Shown here: positions 17,378 through 26,464 of the stretch, piece by piece
Position numbering within the stretch: position 1 is the stretch's first letter
Layout of the letters: every line of letters begins with the position of its first letter
Origin: CAMLOF01 sp041913045
GTDB lineage: Bacteria; Pseudomonadota; Gammaproteobacteria; Burkholderiales; Burkholderiaceae_C
Reading direction: 5' to 3'
DNA length: 64,000 nt
Assembly: GCA_041913045.1 (NCBI GenBank)
Contig: JAYSGB010000002.1
Span: 148,676 to 212,675 of the forward strand
Translations under genes and position numbers: made by a program
Notes under the pieces: generated by a model
What the model saw: only the letters and a program-made list of their open reading frames with translations
Database searches by the model: none
Told to the model about the DNA's origin: nothing

Positions 17378-18871
17378 TCACGCCCTGCGGTGCCAAGCCA
17401 GGACCCTTGGCGTGACCAGGACGAGCACCACAATAGCCAGCAGCACGGCAGACATCGGGCGCTCGAAGAACACCGCGAAGCTGCCTTCACCGATAGACAC
17501 AGCATTGCGCAGGTGCGCCTCGGCATAAGGCCCCAGAATCAAACCCACGATGGCCGGTGCCATGGGGAAGTCGTAGCGGCGCATCACCACCCCGGCAATG
17601 CCCAGGGCCAGCATCAGGTACAGGTCAAAAGCGCTCTGGCGCATGCCATACACACCCACCGTCGCGAAAATCAAGATACCGGCGTACAGCGGGGCACGCG
17701 GCACACGCAACAGCTTGACCCACAAGCCCACCAGCGGCAGGTTGAGCACCAGCAGCATGATGTTGCCGATGTAGAGCGAGGCGATCAGCGCCCAGACCAG
17801 GCCGGACGATGTCTCGAACAGCTGCGGCCCCGCCTGGATGCCGTAGTTCTGGAATGCGTTGAGCAGGATGGCCGTGGTGACCGAGGTGGGAATACCCAGC
17901 GTGAGCAAGGGAATGAGCGTGGCAGTGATGGCCGCGTTGTTGGCCGCTTCGGGCCCGGCCACACCTTCGATGGCGCCCGTGGTGCCGAATTCCTTCTTGT
18001 GCTCAGGTGCGGCCAGCTTGCGCTCGGTGGCATAGCTCAGGAAGGTCGGAATCTCGGAGCCGCCGGCCGGAACGGTGCCGAACGGAAAGCCAATGAACGA
18101 CGCGCGCAACCAGGCGGGCCAGGAACGGCGCCATTCCTCTTTGGTCATGTGCACGCGGCTCATCTTGTTCAGGCTGCTCACAACCTTGCCCTCGTAGAGC
18201 GTGGTGTAGAGCGCTTCGCCAATGGCGAACAGACCCACCGCCACCAGCACCACCTCAATGCCGTCCATGAATTCCAGCACACCCGCGGTGTAGCGGGTCT
18301 GGCCGGTGATCTGGTCGATACCCACCAAGCCCATGCCCAAGCCCAGGAACAGCGACGTCAGACCGCGCAGGGTGCTGCCACCGAGCACCGCGCTCACCGT
18401 GGTGAACGCCAGCAACATCAGGCAGAAATACTCGGGCGGCCCCAGCAACACGGCGTAGTCGGCCACGATGGGGGCAAACAGGGTCACCAGCACGGTGGCA
18501 ATGGTGCCTGCCACGAAAGAGCCAATGGCCGCCGTTGCCAGCGCAGCACCCGCACGGCCGCTCTTGGCCATCTTGAACCCCTCCAGCGCCGTCACCATGG
18601 AGCCTGTTTCGCCAGGGGTGTTGAGCAGAATGGAGGTGGTGGAGCCACCGTACATGGCACCGTAGTAGATGCCTGCGAAGAAGATCATCGAGGCGGTAGG
18701 CTCCACCTGCGACGTGATGGGCAGCAACATGGCCACCGTGACTGCCGGGCCCAAGCCAGGCAGCACGCCAATGGCAGTGCCCAATATGCACCCCGCCAGC
18801 GCCCACAGCAGGTTCACCGGCGAAAGCGCCGTCGCGAACCCCTGCATCAGAAGATTGATGGTTTCCATCAT
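17378..18871 (-). CDS. tctA: tripartite tricarboxylate transporter, large permease TctA
   Basis: A 497-residue inner-membrane protein with about 12 helices, the large subunit of a TctCBA secondary transporter. Typical family sequences are GCILGTAIGVLPGLGPA (27-43), GIYYGAMYGGSTTSILLN (67-84) and the later VGLILGPYAEAHLRNA. It works with TctB and the periplasmic TctC to import carboxylates such as citrate. It lies 13 bases after tctB in the tctC-tctB-tctA order. Confidence 0.95.
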   Translation of the reverse strand: MMETINLLMQGFATALSPVNLLWALAGCILGTAIGVLPGLGPAVTVAMLLPITSQVEPTASMIFFAGIYYGAMYGGSTTSILLNTPGETGSMVTALEGFKMAKSGRAGAALATAAIGSFVAGTIATVLVTLFAPIVADYAVLLGPPEYFCLMLLAFTTVSAVLGGSTLRGLTSLFLGLGMGLVGIDQITGQTRYTAGVLEFMDGIEVVLVAVGLFAIGEALYTTLYEGKVVSSLNKMSRVHMTKEEWRRSWPAWLRASFIGFPFGTVPAGGSEIPTFLSYATERKLAAPEHKKEFGTTGAIEGVAGPEAANNAAITATLIPLLTLGIPTSVTTAILLNAFQNYGIQAGPQLFETSSGLVWALIASLYIGNIMLLVLNLPLVGLWVKLLRVPRAPLYAGILIFATVGVYGMRQSAFDLYLMLALGIAGVVMRRYDFPMAPAIVGLILGPYAEAHLRNAVSIGEGSFAVFFERPMSAVLLAIVVLVLVTPRVLAWHRRA

Positions 18872-18884
18872 GACAACTCCCCTT

Positions 18885-19430
18885 TCAGAGCCAGCCGCTG
18901 CCGGTCAGACCAGGCAGGTTGACGGCGAGGAACTTGGTGAAAAGCCAGAAGACCGGCGCGGAGATGACAACCCCGACAGCCAGATCGCGCAGCGTGGATT
19001 TCCAGTTGCCAGCGCCTTTGCCCTCGCTTTGACGCAAGCCACGCACGGCCAAGGCGTAGCAAAGCGTGCAACTCAAGATGAACCCGATGGTGTTGATCAG
19101 GGACGCATTGACAATCACCGCAACCACGACCCATGCGAAGGCTGGCCAATCGCCATGCTCGGCGCCGGACGGTTTCTCCACGTCCCTGAAGCCGCCCGAC
19201 ATGCCTTGTCGCGTCAGCAACACGCCGCAAACACCCAGCGCCAGCGCCACCACCCAAGGCAGAAAACTGGGGCCAACGCCCGCATAGCCTGCATCCGAAG
19301 GCATCTGTGCCGCACCCACGGCCATGACCACGGCCACAGCCACCACGCCCAGGCCCAGGGCCATCTGCCCCAGGCGCTGCCCCTTGGTCAGCAGCAGGGG
19401 CTGACCGTCATCCTCAGGCAACGCATCCAT
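18885..19430 (-). CDS. tctB: tripartite tricarboxylate transporter, small permease TctB
   Basis: A 181-residue membrane protein with four to five hydrophobic helices and the family's short, poorly conserved layout (GPSFLPWVVALALGVCG in the first third). It is the small subunit that partners TctA. A strong intrinsic hairpin with a T-run sits between tctC and this gene, so it should be transcribed less than tctC. The ATG is at 19430; an internal longer reading frame in another phase is not credible. Confidence 0.85.
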   Translation of the reverse strand: MDALPEDDGQPLLLTKGQRLGQMALGLGVVAVAVVMAVGAAQMPSDAGYAGVGPSFLPWVVALALGVCGVLLTRQGMSGGFRDVEKPSGAEHGDWPAFAWVVVAVIVNASLINTIGFILSCTLCYALAVRGLRQSEGKGAGNWKSTLRDLAVGVVISAPVFWLFTKFLAVNLPGLTGSGWL

Positions 19431-19449
19431 AGCAATCTCCAGAGATCAG

Positions 19450-19484
19450 AAAAAAGCAGGGCCGCGACCGGCTGGTCACGGCCC
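19450..19484 (-). terminator. intrinsic terminator or attenuator between tctC and tctB
   Basis: On the minus strand an 11-base stem with one mismatch (GGGCCGTGACC / GGTCGCGGCCC, 19459-19484) and a four-base loop is followed within three bases by six T residues (19455-19450). It starts 26 bases after the tctC stop. A partial terminator here would give more TctC than TctAB. Confidence 0.75.
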
Positions 19485-19509
19485 GTCAGAGCACAGCAGA
19501 TCCGGCGGA

Positions 19510-20475
19510 TCAGATCATCCCGGACTTGACCATGATCGCGCGCAGGCTGGCGAAGTCGCGCTCGACGAACTCCTCGAAGGCCTTGCCGGTGAGCACCGCA
19601 GGCGTCCAGCCGTTCTTCTCCAGGGACTCTTTCCAGGCCTTGCTTTGCGTGGCCTTGACGATCATGTCGGTCAGCGCCTTGCGCTGGTCGGGGGTGATGT
19701 CGGCAGCGCCATACACACCGCGCCAGTTGCCGATCACCACGTCGATGCCCTGCTCCACGAGGGTGGGAATGTTCAGGCCGGGTAGGCGCTTGTCGGAGGT
19801 GACGCCGATGGCGCGCATCTTGCCGGACTCGATGTACGGCTGGAATTCGCTGTAGCCACTGCCGCCGATGGTGACGTTGCCACCCAGAATGGCGGCCACT
19901 GCCTCACCGCCCCCACGGAAGGGCACGTAGTTGATCTTGGCGGCATCCACGCCAACCACGCGGGCGATCATGGCCGCAGCCACGTGCTCGGTGGAACCCC
20001 GCGAGCCACCACCCCACTTGACGCTGCCCGGGTCTTTCTTCAGTTGATCGACCACATCCTTCATGGTCTTGAGCGGAGAATCCGCAGGCAACACGAAGAC
20101 GTTGTATTCGCTCGTCAGGCGGGCGATCGGCGTCAGCTGCGTGACGGAAACCGGCGGTTTGCCGGTGATGATGCCACCCAGCATCACGGCGCCCATCACC
20201 ATCAGCGCGTTCGGGTCGCCCTTGCTGGCGTTGTAGAACTGCGCCAGGCCAATGGCACCAGCGGCACCGCCCTTGTTCTCGTAGGTCACGGCGCTGGCCA
20301 CGCCTGCATCCTGCAGCGCCTTGCCCAGAGCACGGCCGGTCAGGTCCCAGCCACCACCAGGGTTGGCGGGAATCATCATCTTCAGGTTGGCAGCAGCGAG
20401 GGCAGACAAGGGCAGCCCGCCTGCACCAACGGCAGCCAGCGCAGCCAGGGACTTGAGGAATTCGTCACGACGCAT
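19510..20475 (-). CDS. tctC: TctC/Bug family substrate-binding protein
   Basis: A 321-residue periplasmic binding protein of the Bug/TctC family. The N-terminus MRRDEFLKSLAALAAVGAGG carries a twin-arginine-like start and a hydrophobic core, cleaved probably near residue 28 after ALAA. The family segments IPANPGGGWDLTGR and GGSRGSTEHVAAA (ligand loops) are present. It captures a carboxylate for TctAB; the substrate cannot be read from sequence. It is the first gene of tctCBA and divergent from tctDE. Confidence 0.92.
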   Translation of the reverse strand: MRRDEFLKSLAALAAVGAGGLPLSALAAANLKMMIPANPGGGWDLTGRALGKALQDAGVASAVTYENKGGAAGAIGLAQFYNASKGDPNALMVMGAVMLGGIITGKPPVSVTQLTPIARLTSEYNVFVLPADSPLKTMKDVVDQLKKDPGSVKWGGGSRGSTEHVAAAMIARVVGVDAAKINYVPFRGGGEAVAAILGGNVTIGGSGYSEFQPYIESGKMRAIGVTSDKRLPGLNIPTLVEQGIDVVIGNWRGVYGAADITPDQRKALTDMIVKATQSKAWKESLEKNGWTPAVLTGKAFEEFVERDFASLRAIMVKSGMI

Positions 20476-20523
20476 GGAGGTCTCCTGTTGAGGGTTGTGG
20501 TGATGCGATGGTCGTTCGCCAGA

Positions 20524-20540
20524 CTGTCAATCGGCTGTCA
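20524..20540. promoter_or_regulatory. direct repeat in the tctC-tctD divergent region
   Basis: CTGTCA occurs at 20524-20529 and again at 20535-20540, eleven bases apart, which is one helical turn. OmpR/PhoB-family regulators usually bind such direct repeats. It lies between the divergent starts at 20475 and 20604, so it is a candidate TctD operator. Confidence 0.4.
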
Positions 20541-20603
20541 GGTTCATCAGGACAAACCCTAGGGCGAATCTCCACCAGCATGCGCCGCATAATCAGCCCA
20601 GCC

Positions 20604-21293
20604 ATGAAACTGCTGCTGATTGAAGACAACCCGGCCATGCAAGCCAGCCTGCAACGCTCGCTGGAACGCCGTGGCATGCAGGTGCAGATATGCGGCGACG
20701 GGCGGCAAGCCCTGGACGCATGGGCCAGCGGCCAGCCGGACGTGGTGATGCTGGACCTGACGCTTCCTGGCCTGGACGGCTTGCAAGTGCTGCACAAGGC
20801 CCGGCAAGCGGGCTTCTCAACACCCGTCATCATCCTCACGGCTCGCGGTACGGTAGGCGACAGGGTCATGGGTCTGAAGACCGGTGCCGACGACTACCTG
20901 CCCAAACCCTTCGACCTGGATGAACTGGAGGCCCGCCTGCATGCGCTGGCGCGTCGTTCCGCTCCGGCGCCTGCTGCCGCCTTCGTTGACGTTTCGCAGC
21001 GCCCTGCTTTTTGCGGCTTCCGAGTGGACACGGCAAGCGGTGCGGTGTACTTCCAGGAGACGCCGCTTGAACTGGCACCGCGAGAGGCAGCCCTGCTGCG
21101 AGCGCTGCTGGAGCGCCCAGGCCATGCCATCGCCAAAGAGCGTCTGCTGGAACTGGTGTTTCCCAATGCTGGCGACGTGCAGTCCGAAGCCATTGAAGTG
21201 GTGGTCTACCGCCTGCGCAAAAAGATCGCGCAGATGGGCGTTCAGCTCGTCACCCTGCGCGGGCTGGGCTACCTGCTCAAGGCCCAAGCATGA
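20604..21293 (+). CDS. tctD: OmpR-family response regulator TctD
   Basis: A 229-residue response regulator. The receiver domain (1-115) has the acidic pair in LIEDN, the phospho-acceptor Asp51 (VMLDLTLPG) and Lys in YLPKPF. The winged-helix output domain is at about 135-225 (LELAPREAALLRALLERPG, EVVVYRLRKKI). It probably activates the divergent tctCBA genes when TctE signals. The ATG at 20604 was chosen because it gives the standard receiver start MKLLLIEDN; an in-frame ATG at 20508 would add 32 unconserved residues. It overlaps tctE by four bases. Confidence 0.92.
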   Translation: MKLLLIEDNPAMQASLQRSLERRGMQVQICGDGRQALDAWASGQPDVVMLDLTLPGLDGLQVLHKARQAGFSTPVIILTARGTVGDRVMGLKTGADDYLPKPFDLDELEARLHALARRSAPAPAAAFVDVSQRPAFCGFRVDTASGAVYFQETPLELAPREAALLRALLERPGHAIAKERLLELVFPNAGDVQSEAIEVVVYRLRKKIAQMGVQLVTLRGLGYLLKAQA

Positions 21294-22735
21294 AGCTGCG
21301 CCTGCGGCCACCTGCGTCGTTGCGCAACCAGCTCATGCTGGGGATTTTGGTGCCGGTCGTGATCTTCCTCGTCGTCAACGCGGTAGTGCTCTACCGGCAG
21401 GCCCTGCGCTCCGCCGACACCGCCTACGACCGAACCCTGCTGGCCACCGCCAAAGCCATCGGAGAAGAACTGGAAGTTATACCCGGCGACGACGGGGGCT
21501 TCCGCCTCATGGGCTCACTCACCTACTCTGCGCTTGAAGCCTTTGAAGCCGACAACCGCAGCCGCATCTATTACCGCGTCACGGGTTTTTCGGGCGAGAT
21601 GGTGTCGGGCTTTCCTGACCTGCCTGTGTGGACCGGACGCATTCCCACCCGCACGCTCTACGCGGCGTTGGTGGACTTTTACGACGCCGAGTACCAGGGC
21701 GTACCGGTGCGCGTGGCGGTGCTGCTTCAGCCCGTGGCCGGAGCGACTGGCCAAGGCATGGCCACCATTCAAGTGGCCGAGACCCTGGAACTGCGCGAAA
21801 CGCTCGCACGCCAGATACTGGTGGACACCCTCTGGCGCCAGGCTGCCCTGATCGCGCTGATTGGACTGGTGGTGTTCTTGGTGGTGCAACACGCCACGAG
21901 CCCGGTGCGGCGACTCAGTGATGCATTGAACCAGCGGCCCGAGAACGACTTGCAGCCGTTCGACACGTCCGACGCGCCGCTGGAACTGAAACCCCTGCTG
22001 GTGGCCACCAACCAGCACATGGCCAAACTCTCCCAATTGCTGGAGCACCAGAAGCGTTTTGTTCGCGACTCATCGCACCAGCTCAAAACCCCGCTGGCAG
22101 TGCTGCGCACCCAATTGCAGTCGGCACTGCGTGGCGACGTGGACCCGACCATCGCCCTGCAAGAAATGATGCACACGGTTCAGGGCGCCACCGAACTCGC
22201 CAACCAGATGCTCGCACTGGCGAAGGTGGAGCAACTGCGGAATCAGACAGACGTGCCGGTGGTGAACTGGGCCGAGGCGGTAAGGACTGTAGCCCTGGAC
22301 GTGGCGGCCCTGGTGGTCGACAAGCAGCTCGACTTTGACTTGAACATTCAACCCGTGTGGGTGCGTGCCCACGAGTGGACGCTCAAGGAACTCGCGCGCA
22401 ACTTGCTGCACAACGCCATACGGCATACACCAGAGGGCGGGGAACTGCACATCACCCTGGAACAAGACGCTGAAACGGGCCAGGGTTGCCTCACCATTCA
22501 AGACAGTGGCCCGGGCATTTCTGCGGAGCTGAAGGACAGGCTGTTCCAACCATTCGCAACCGCGAGTGGAGCACTGCACGGCACCGGCCTGGGCTTGTCC
22601 ATCTGCCACTCCATCGTGCAGACCTTGGGTGGCCAGATAGACCTGCGCAACCGAAAAGACACCGACCCCGCCAGCAAAGGGCTGCGCGCCACGGTCTGCC
22701 TGCCCCTGGCCGAGGCTCACTCGACGATGACGTAA
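21290..22735 (+). CDS. tctE: sensor histidine kinase TctE
   Basis: A 481-residue kinase. There is one membrane helix at about 17-37, a periplasmic sensor of about 150 residues in the TctE/2CSK N-terminal style, a second helix at about 187-203, a HisKA domain with His263 (DSSHQLKTPLAVL) and an ATPase domain (NLLHNAIRHTPEGG, DSGPGIS, GTGLGLSI). It should phosphorylate TctD in response to extracellular carboxylate. Its last 19 bases overlap the 3' end of the convergent cupin gene. Confidence 0.92.
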   Translation: MKLRLRPPASLRNQLMLGILVPVVIFLVVNAVVLYRQALRSADTAYDRTLLATAKAIGEELEVIPGDDGGFRLMGSLTYSALEAFEADNRSRIYYRVTGFSGEMVSGFPDLPVWTGRIPTRTLYAALVDFYDAEYQGVPVRVAVLLQPVAGATGQGMATIQVAETLELRETLARQILVDTLWRQAALIALIGLVVFLVVQHATSPVRRLSDALNQRPENDLQPFDTSDAPLELKPLLVATNQHMAKLSQLLEHQKRFVRDSSHQLKTPLAVLRTQLQSALRGDVDPTIALQEMMHTVQGATELANQMLALAKVEQLRNQTDVPVVNWAEAVRTVALDVAALVVDKQLDFDLNIQPVWVRAHEWTLKELARNLLHNAIRHTPEGGELHITLEQDAETGQGCLTIQDSGPGISAELKDRLFQPFATASGALHGTGLGLSICHSIVQTLGGQIDLRNRKDTDPASKGLRATVCLPLAEAHSTMT

Positions 22736-23101
22736 ACCTTCGTCACAGTCTCCAGCACCTCGAAAGAGCCCTCGAAACCGGGCGGAATATGGATGGCCTG
22801 GCCGGGGCCCGCCTCTTGCATGCCGCCGCTGGCCGCGTGCACACGACAGCGGCCCTGCAACACCGTGAAAACCTCGCGCTCCGTAGGCCCGAAGGCAATG
22901 CGCCAATGCCCGGGTTCACAACGCCACACGCCGGTACTCAACGTGCTGGCGCCTGCAAGCTCGGCGTCCAGGGCATTCCAGGTTTCGCGCAGCGGGTTAC
23001 CTGCCAGCAGCCGCTCCGGTTTGGGGCGCGAAAATTCGGCCTCACCAGATACCGGCAGGCCAAAACGCAACAAGTCAGCGGCAGACATGGCGGCAGAAAC
23101 G

Positions 23102-23109
<8 letters not shown>
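22717..23109 (-). CDS. cupin-domain protein
   Basis: A 130-residue single-cupin protein. The barrel contains the motif-like stretch EREVFTVLQGRCRVH (about 77-91) and GQAIHIPPGFEGSFEV (about 104-119), so most of a cupin_3-type fold is visible, although the metal-binding histidines are few. The function is unknown. Its start overlaps the dcd stop by eight bases, suggesting co-transcription with dcd, and its end overlaps tctE on the opposite strand. Confidence 0.75.
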
Positions 23110-23674
<565 letters not shown>

Positions 23675-23910
23675 GGGTGTTGCTCCAGTTGGGCAGATTG
23701 TAGGCACTTCGCCTGATAGCAACGGGCAAGTTTGCAAGCGATGCAGCAACGTAGGGCGCGTCCTACTCCGCGCCACAGACTTCCCTACTAAAAAATCAGA
23801 CTGAACCGATATGCCAATTTTGACAAACACATATGCTCAAGCAGACATGCTAGTGGAGGCAATCCCGACGCATTGATACGGCTTCAAACCACTCACCCAG
23901 AAATTTCATC

Positions 23911-25848
23911 ATGCTCAAAAACATGCGCATTGCACTGAAACTGAGCTTCAGTTTCGCGTTGGTCATATTGCTGGCAGTCATCGCCCTGGCGGTTTCGCTC
24001 AAATCGTCGGAAGCGCTTTACGACATTGCCAACGACATCACCGACAACGCCTACCCAAAGGTGCAAATCGCCAACGACCTGACCAACATGCTGGACGACA
24101 TGCGGGTCACCTCCCGCGACTTGATTCTGAGGACGGGCGCAAAGGACATCGCGCAGGTGGAAGCGCAGCAGGATGAACTCATCAAATCGGTGGAAGAAAA
24201 CATCAAGAACCTGAAATCCCTGCTGAACGAACCCGATGAAGAGCGGCTTTACAAGGAAATCATCGAGCATTGGGCAGCGTTTCGTGTGATCGCCAAAGAA
24301 GTAAAAACCCTGGCCAGCGACAACAAGAACGACGAGGCCACTGCGCTGCTCTATGGGCGGTTTGCTGAAGTCATTGCCAAGTACGACGAAGCGCTCAACG
24401 CAATGGTGGAGCTTCAGGAGGCTTCGTTCAGCGAGAACGCCAAACAAGCCGATACATCGTTCGAGGAAGGCAAAGTCGTCGGGCTTGTCATGGTTGCCCT
24501 GCTTGTGTTGATGGGGGCGGTGATCACCTTCTTCCTGGTCCGCATCATTACCCGCCCACTGGCGGAATCCGTAGCCGTTGCCAACGCCATTGCTGCGGGA
24601 GATCTGAGCAGCAAGATCGAAGTGGACTCGAAAGACGAGACCGGTCAACTCAAAGCGGCCATGCAATCGATGCAAGCCAGCCTCAGCGGTGTCGTCGGTG
24701 AAATACGAGATATTGTTGCCGCTGCCAACCGTGGCAACTTCAATAACAAGATGAGTCTCAACGGTAAGGCCGGCTACACCCAGGAGTTGTCCGAACTGCT
24801 CAACCAGCTGAGCGACACGGTGGACACCGCCTTCAAAGACACCATCTACGTGGCCGAGGCGCTGGAGCGCGGCAACCTCACGCGCACCGTCACCCGCGAC
24901 TACCAGGGTGCCTTCGATCAGGTCAAGCAAAGCCTGAACAACACGGTGGCCAAGCTCGCGCAGACCATCAGCGAGGTCAATGCCACCTCCGACACCATCG
25001 CCAGTGCCACCCAGCAGGTCTCGTCCACCGCGCAGAGCCTGTCTCAAGCCTCTTCCGAGCAAGCTGCCAGCGTGGAAGAAACCACCGCCTCCATCGAAGA
25101 GATGGCCGCCAGCATCAACCGCAACACCGACAACGCCCGCGTGGCCGACGGCATGAGCGCCGATGGCTCCAGGAAAGCCGCCGAAGGCGGCCAGGCCGTC
25201 AGCGAGACGGTAGGCGCCATGAAGGACATCGCGCAGAAGATCGGCATCATCGACGACATCGCCTACCAGACCAACTTGCTGGCCTTGAACGCTGCGATTG
25301 AAGCGGCCCGTGCCGGTGAACACGGCAAGGGCTTTGCCGTGGTGGCCGCCGAGGTGCGCAAGCTCGCCGAGCGCAGCCAGGTGGCCGCGCAGGAAATCGG
25401 CCAGCTCGCCAGCAACTCCGTGGGACTGGCCGAGCGCGCGGGCAAGCTGCTCGACGAGATCGTGCCCGCCACCAAGAAGACGGCCGAACTGGTGCAGGAG
25501 ATCACCGCCGCCTCGCAAGAGCAAAGCGCCGGGGTCACGCAGGTCAACGCTGCCATGGGGCAGTTGAACCAGATCACCCAGCAAAACGCCAGCGCCTCCG
25601 AAGAACTGGCGGCCACCGCCGAGGAGATGAGCGGTCAGGCCAACAACCTGCAGCAGTTGATGGCCTTCTTCCAGGTGGGTAACGGGCAGGGCAGCGGGCA
25701 GGCGCAAGGCGCCACGCGGGCTGCAGCGGTGCGTCAGGGCAGCACCATCGGTGCACCGGCTGGTGCACCCAAGGCCACGGCTGCGCAACCGCGCAAGTCT
25801 CTGGGCCACAACGGTGTGGACGAGTCCAGCTTCGCGCGCTTTGCCTGA
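23911..25848 (+). CDS. methyl-accepting chemotaxis protein
   Basis: A 645-residue transmembrane chemoreceptor. TM1 lies at about 10-30 and a four-helix-bundle sensor at 31-190. TM2 is at about 190-214, followed by a HAMP region (215-270) with a second HAMP-like segment (about 280-340). The signalling hairpin tip QTNLLALNAAIEAARAG is near 452-468. The C-terminal tail is Ala/Gly/Gln-rich and lacks a CheR-tether pentapeptide. The ligand is unknown. cheW follows after 12 bases, so the pair is an operon. The 236 bases before it have no gene and no clear flagellar-type promoter. Confidence 0.94.
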   Translation: MLKNMRIALKLSFSFALVILLAVIALAVSLKSSEALYDIANDITDNAYPKVQIANDLTNMLDDMRVTSRDLILRTGAKDIAQVEAQQDELIKSVEENIKNLKSLLNEPDEERLYKEIIEHWAAFRVIAKEVKTLASDNKNDEATALLYGRFAEVIAKYDEALNAMVELQEASFSENAKQADTSFEEGKVVGLVMVALLVLMGAVITFFLVRIITRPLAESVAVANAIAAGDLSSKIEVDSKDETGQLKAAMQSMQASLSGVVGEIRDIVAAANRGNFNNKMSLNGKAGYTQELSELLNQLSDTVDTAFKDTIYVAEALERGNLTRTVTRDYQGAFDQVKQSLNNTVAKLAQTISEVNATSDTIASATQQVSSTAQSLSQASSEQAASVEETTASIEEMAASINRNTDNARVADGMSADGSRKAAEGGQAVSETVGAMKDIAQKIGIIDDIAYQTNLLALNAAIEAARAGEHGKGFAVVAAEVRKLAERSQVAAQEIGQLASNSVGLAERAGKLLDEIVPATKKTAELVQEITAASQEQSAGVTQVNAAMGQLNQITQQNASASEELAATAEEMSGQANNLQQLMAFFQVGNGQGSGQAQGATRAAAVRQGSTIGAPAGAPKATAAQPRKSLGHNGVDESSFARFA

Positions 25849-25860
25849 AGGGGAGCGGCC

Positions 25861-26445
25861 ATGACGCAAGCTTCCACACCCGTGTCCACGCCGGACACTC
25901 CTGGCAGCATGCTGCCCGCGCTGTTGGCCGCCAACTCCACGGCCAGCGAGCAACAGCAGCAGTACCTCACCTTCACCCTGGCCGAGGAGATGTTTGCCAT
26001 CGGCATCCTATCCATTCGCGAGATCCTGGAGTACGGCCAGCTCACCGAGGTGCCGATGACGCCGACCTTCATCCGCGGTGTCATCAACCTTCGTGGCGCG
26101 GTGGTGCCCGTCATCGATCTGGCCGTGCGCTTCGGCCGCCAGCCGCGCGAGGTGACCAAGCGCACCTGCATCGTCATCATCGAGACCGCCGCAGACGGCA
26201 CGAACGGTGCCGGGCAGACCCAGCAGATGGGCATCGTGGTGGACGCGGTGTCCGAGGTGCTGGAGATACCGCCGTCAGAGATCGAGCCACCCCCGGCGTT
26301 TGGCGCGCGCATCCGCATCGACTTCATCAAGGGCATGGGCAAGATCGCGGGCAAGTTCGTCGTCATCCTCGACGTCAACCGCATCCTCTCGCTCAATGAG
26401 GTGGCCGTCGTCGCAGCCATGCAGCAGGAGGCGTTGGCGGCCTGA
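25861..26445 (+). CDS. cheW: chemotaxis coupling protein CheW
   Basis: A 194-residue CheW-domain protein. The domain starts near residue 35 (QYLTFTLAEEMFAIGILSIREI), has the family's FIRGVINLRGAVVPVIDLA (about 73-91) and the GIVVDAVSEVLEIP segment. An N-terminal extension of about 34 residues is unusual but short. It links receptors to CheA at the inner membrane. Its gene follows the receptor directly, while no cheA or cheY is in this window. It converges on macB with 19 bases between stops. Confidence 0.93.
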   Translation: MTQASTPVSTPDTPGSMLPALLAANSTASEQQQQYLTFTLAEEMFAIGILSIREILEYGQLTEVPMTPTFIRGVINLRGAVVPVIDLAVRFGRQPREVTKRTCIVIIETAADGTNGAGQTQQMGIVVDAVSEVLEIPPSEIEPPPAFGARIRIDFIKGMGKIAGKFVVILDVNRILSLNEVAVVAAMQQEALAA

Positions 26446-26464
26446 CATCGACCCCGCCCTGCGG

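Noticed and set aside
23789..23812. Sigma-28-like promoter (TAAA...ACCGATAT) before the chemoreceptor
   Set aside because: The -10-like part fits, but the spacing to TAAA is three bases short of the consensus, so it was not annotated.
23893..25953. A long minus-strand frame opposite the chemoreceptor
   Set aside because: Low-complexity composition; the chemoreceptor hairpin on the plus strand is diagnostic.
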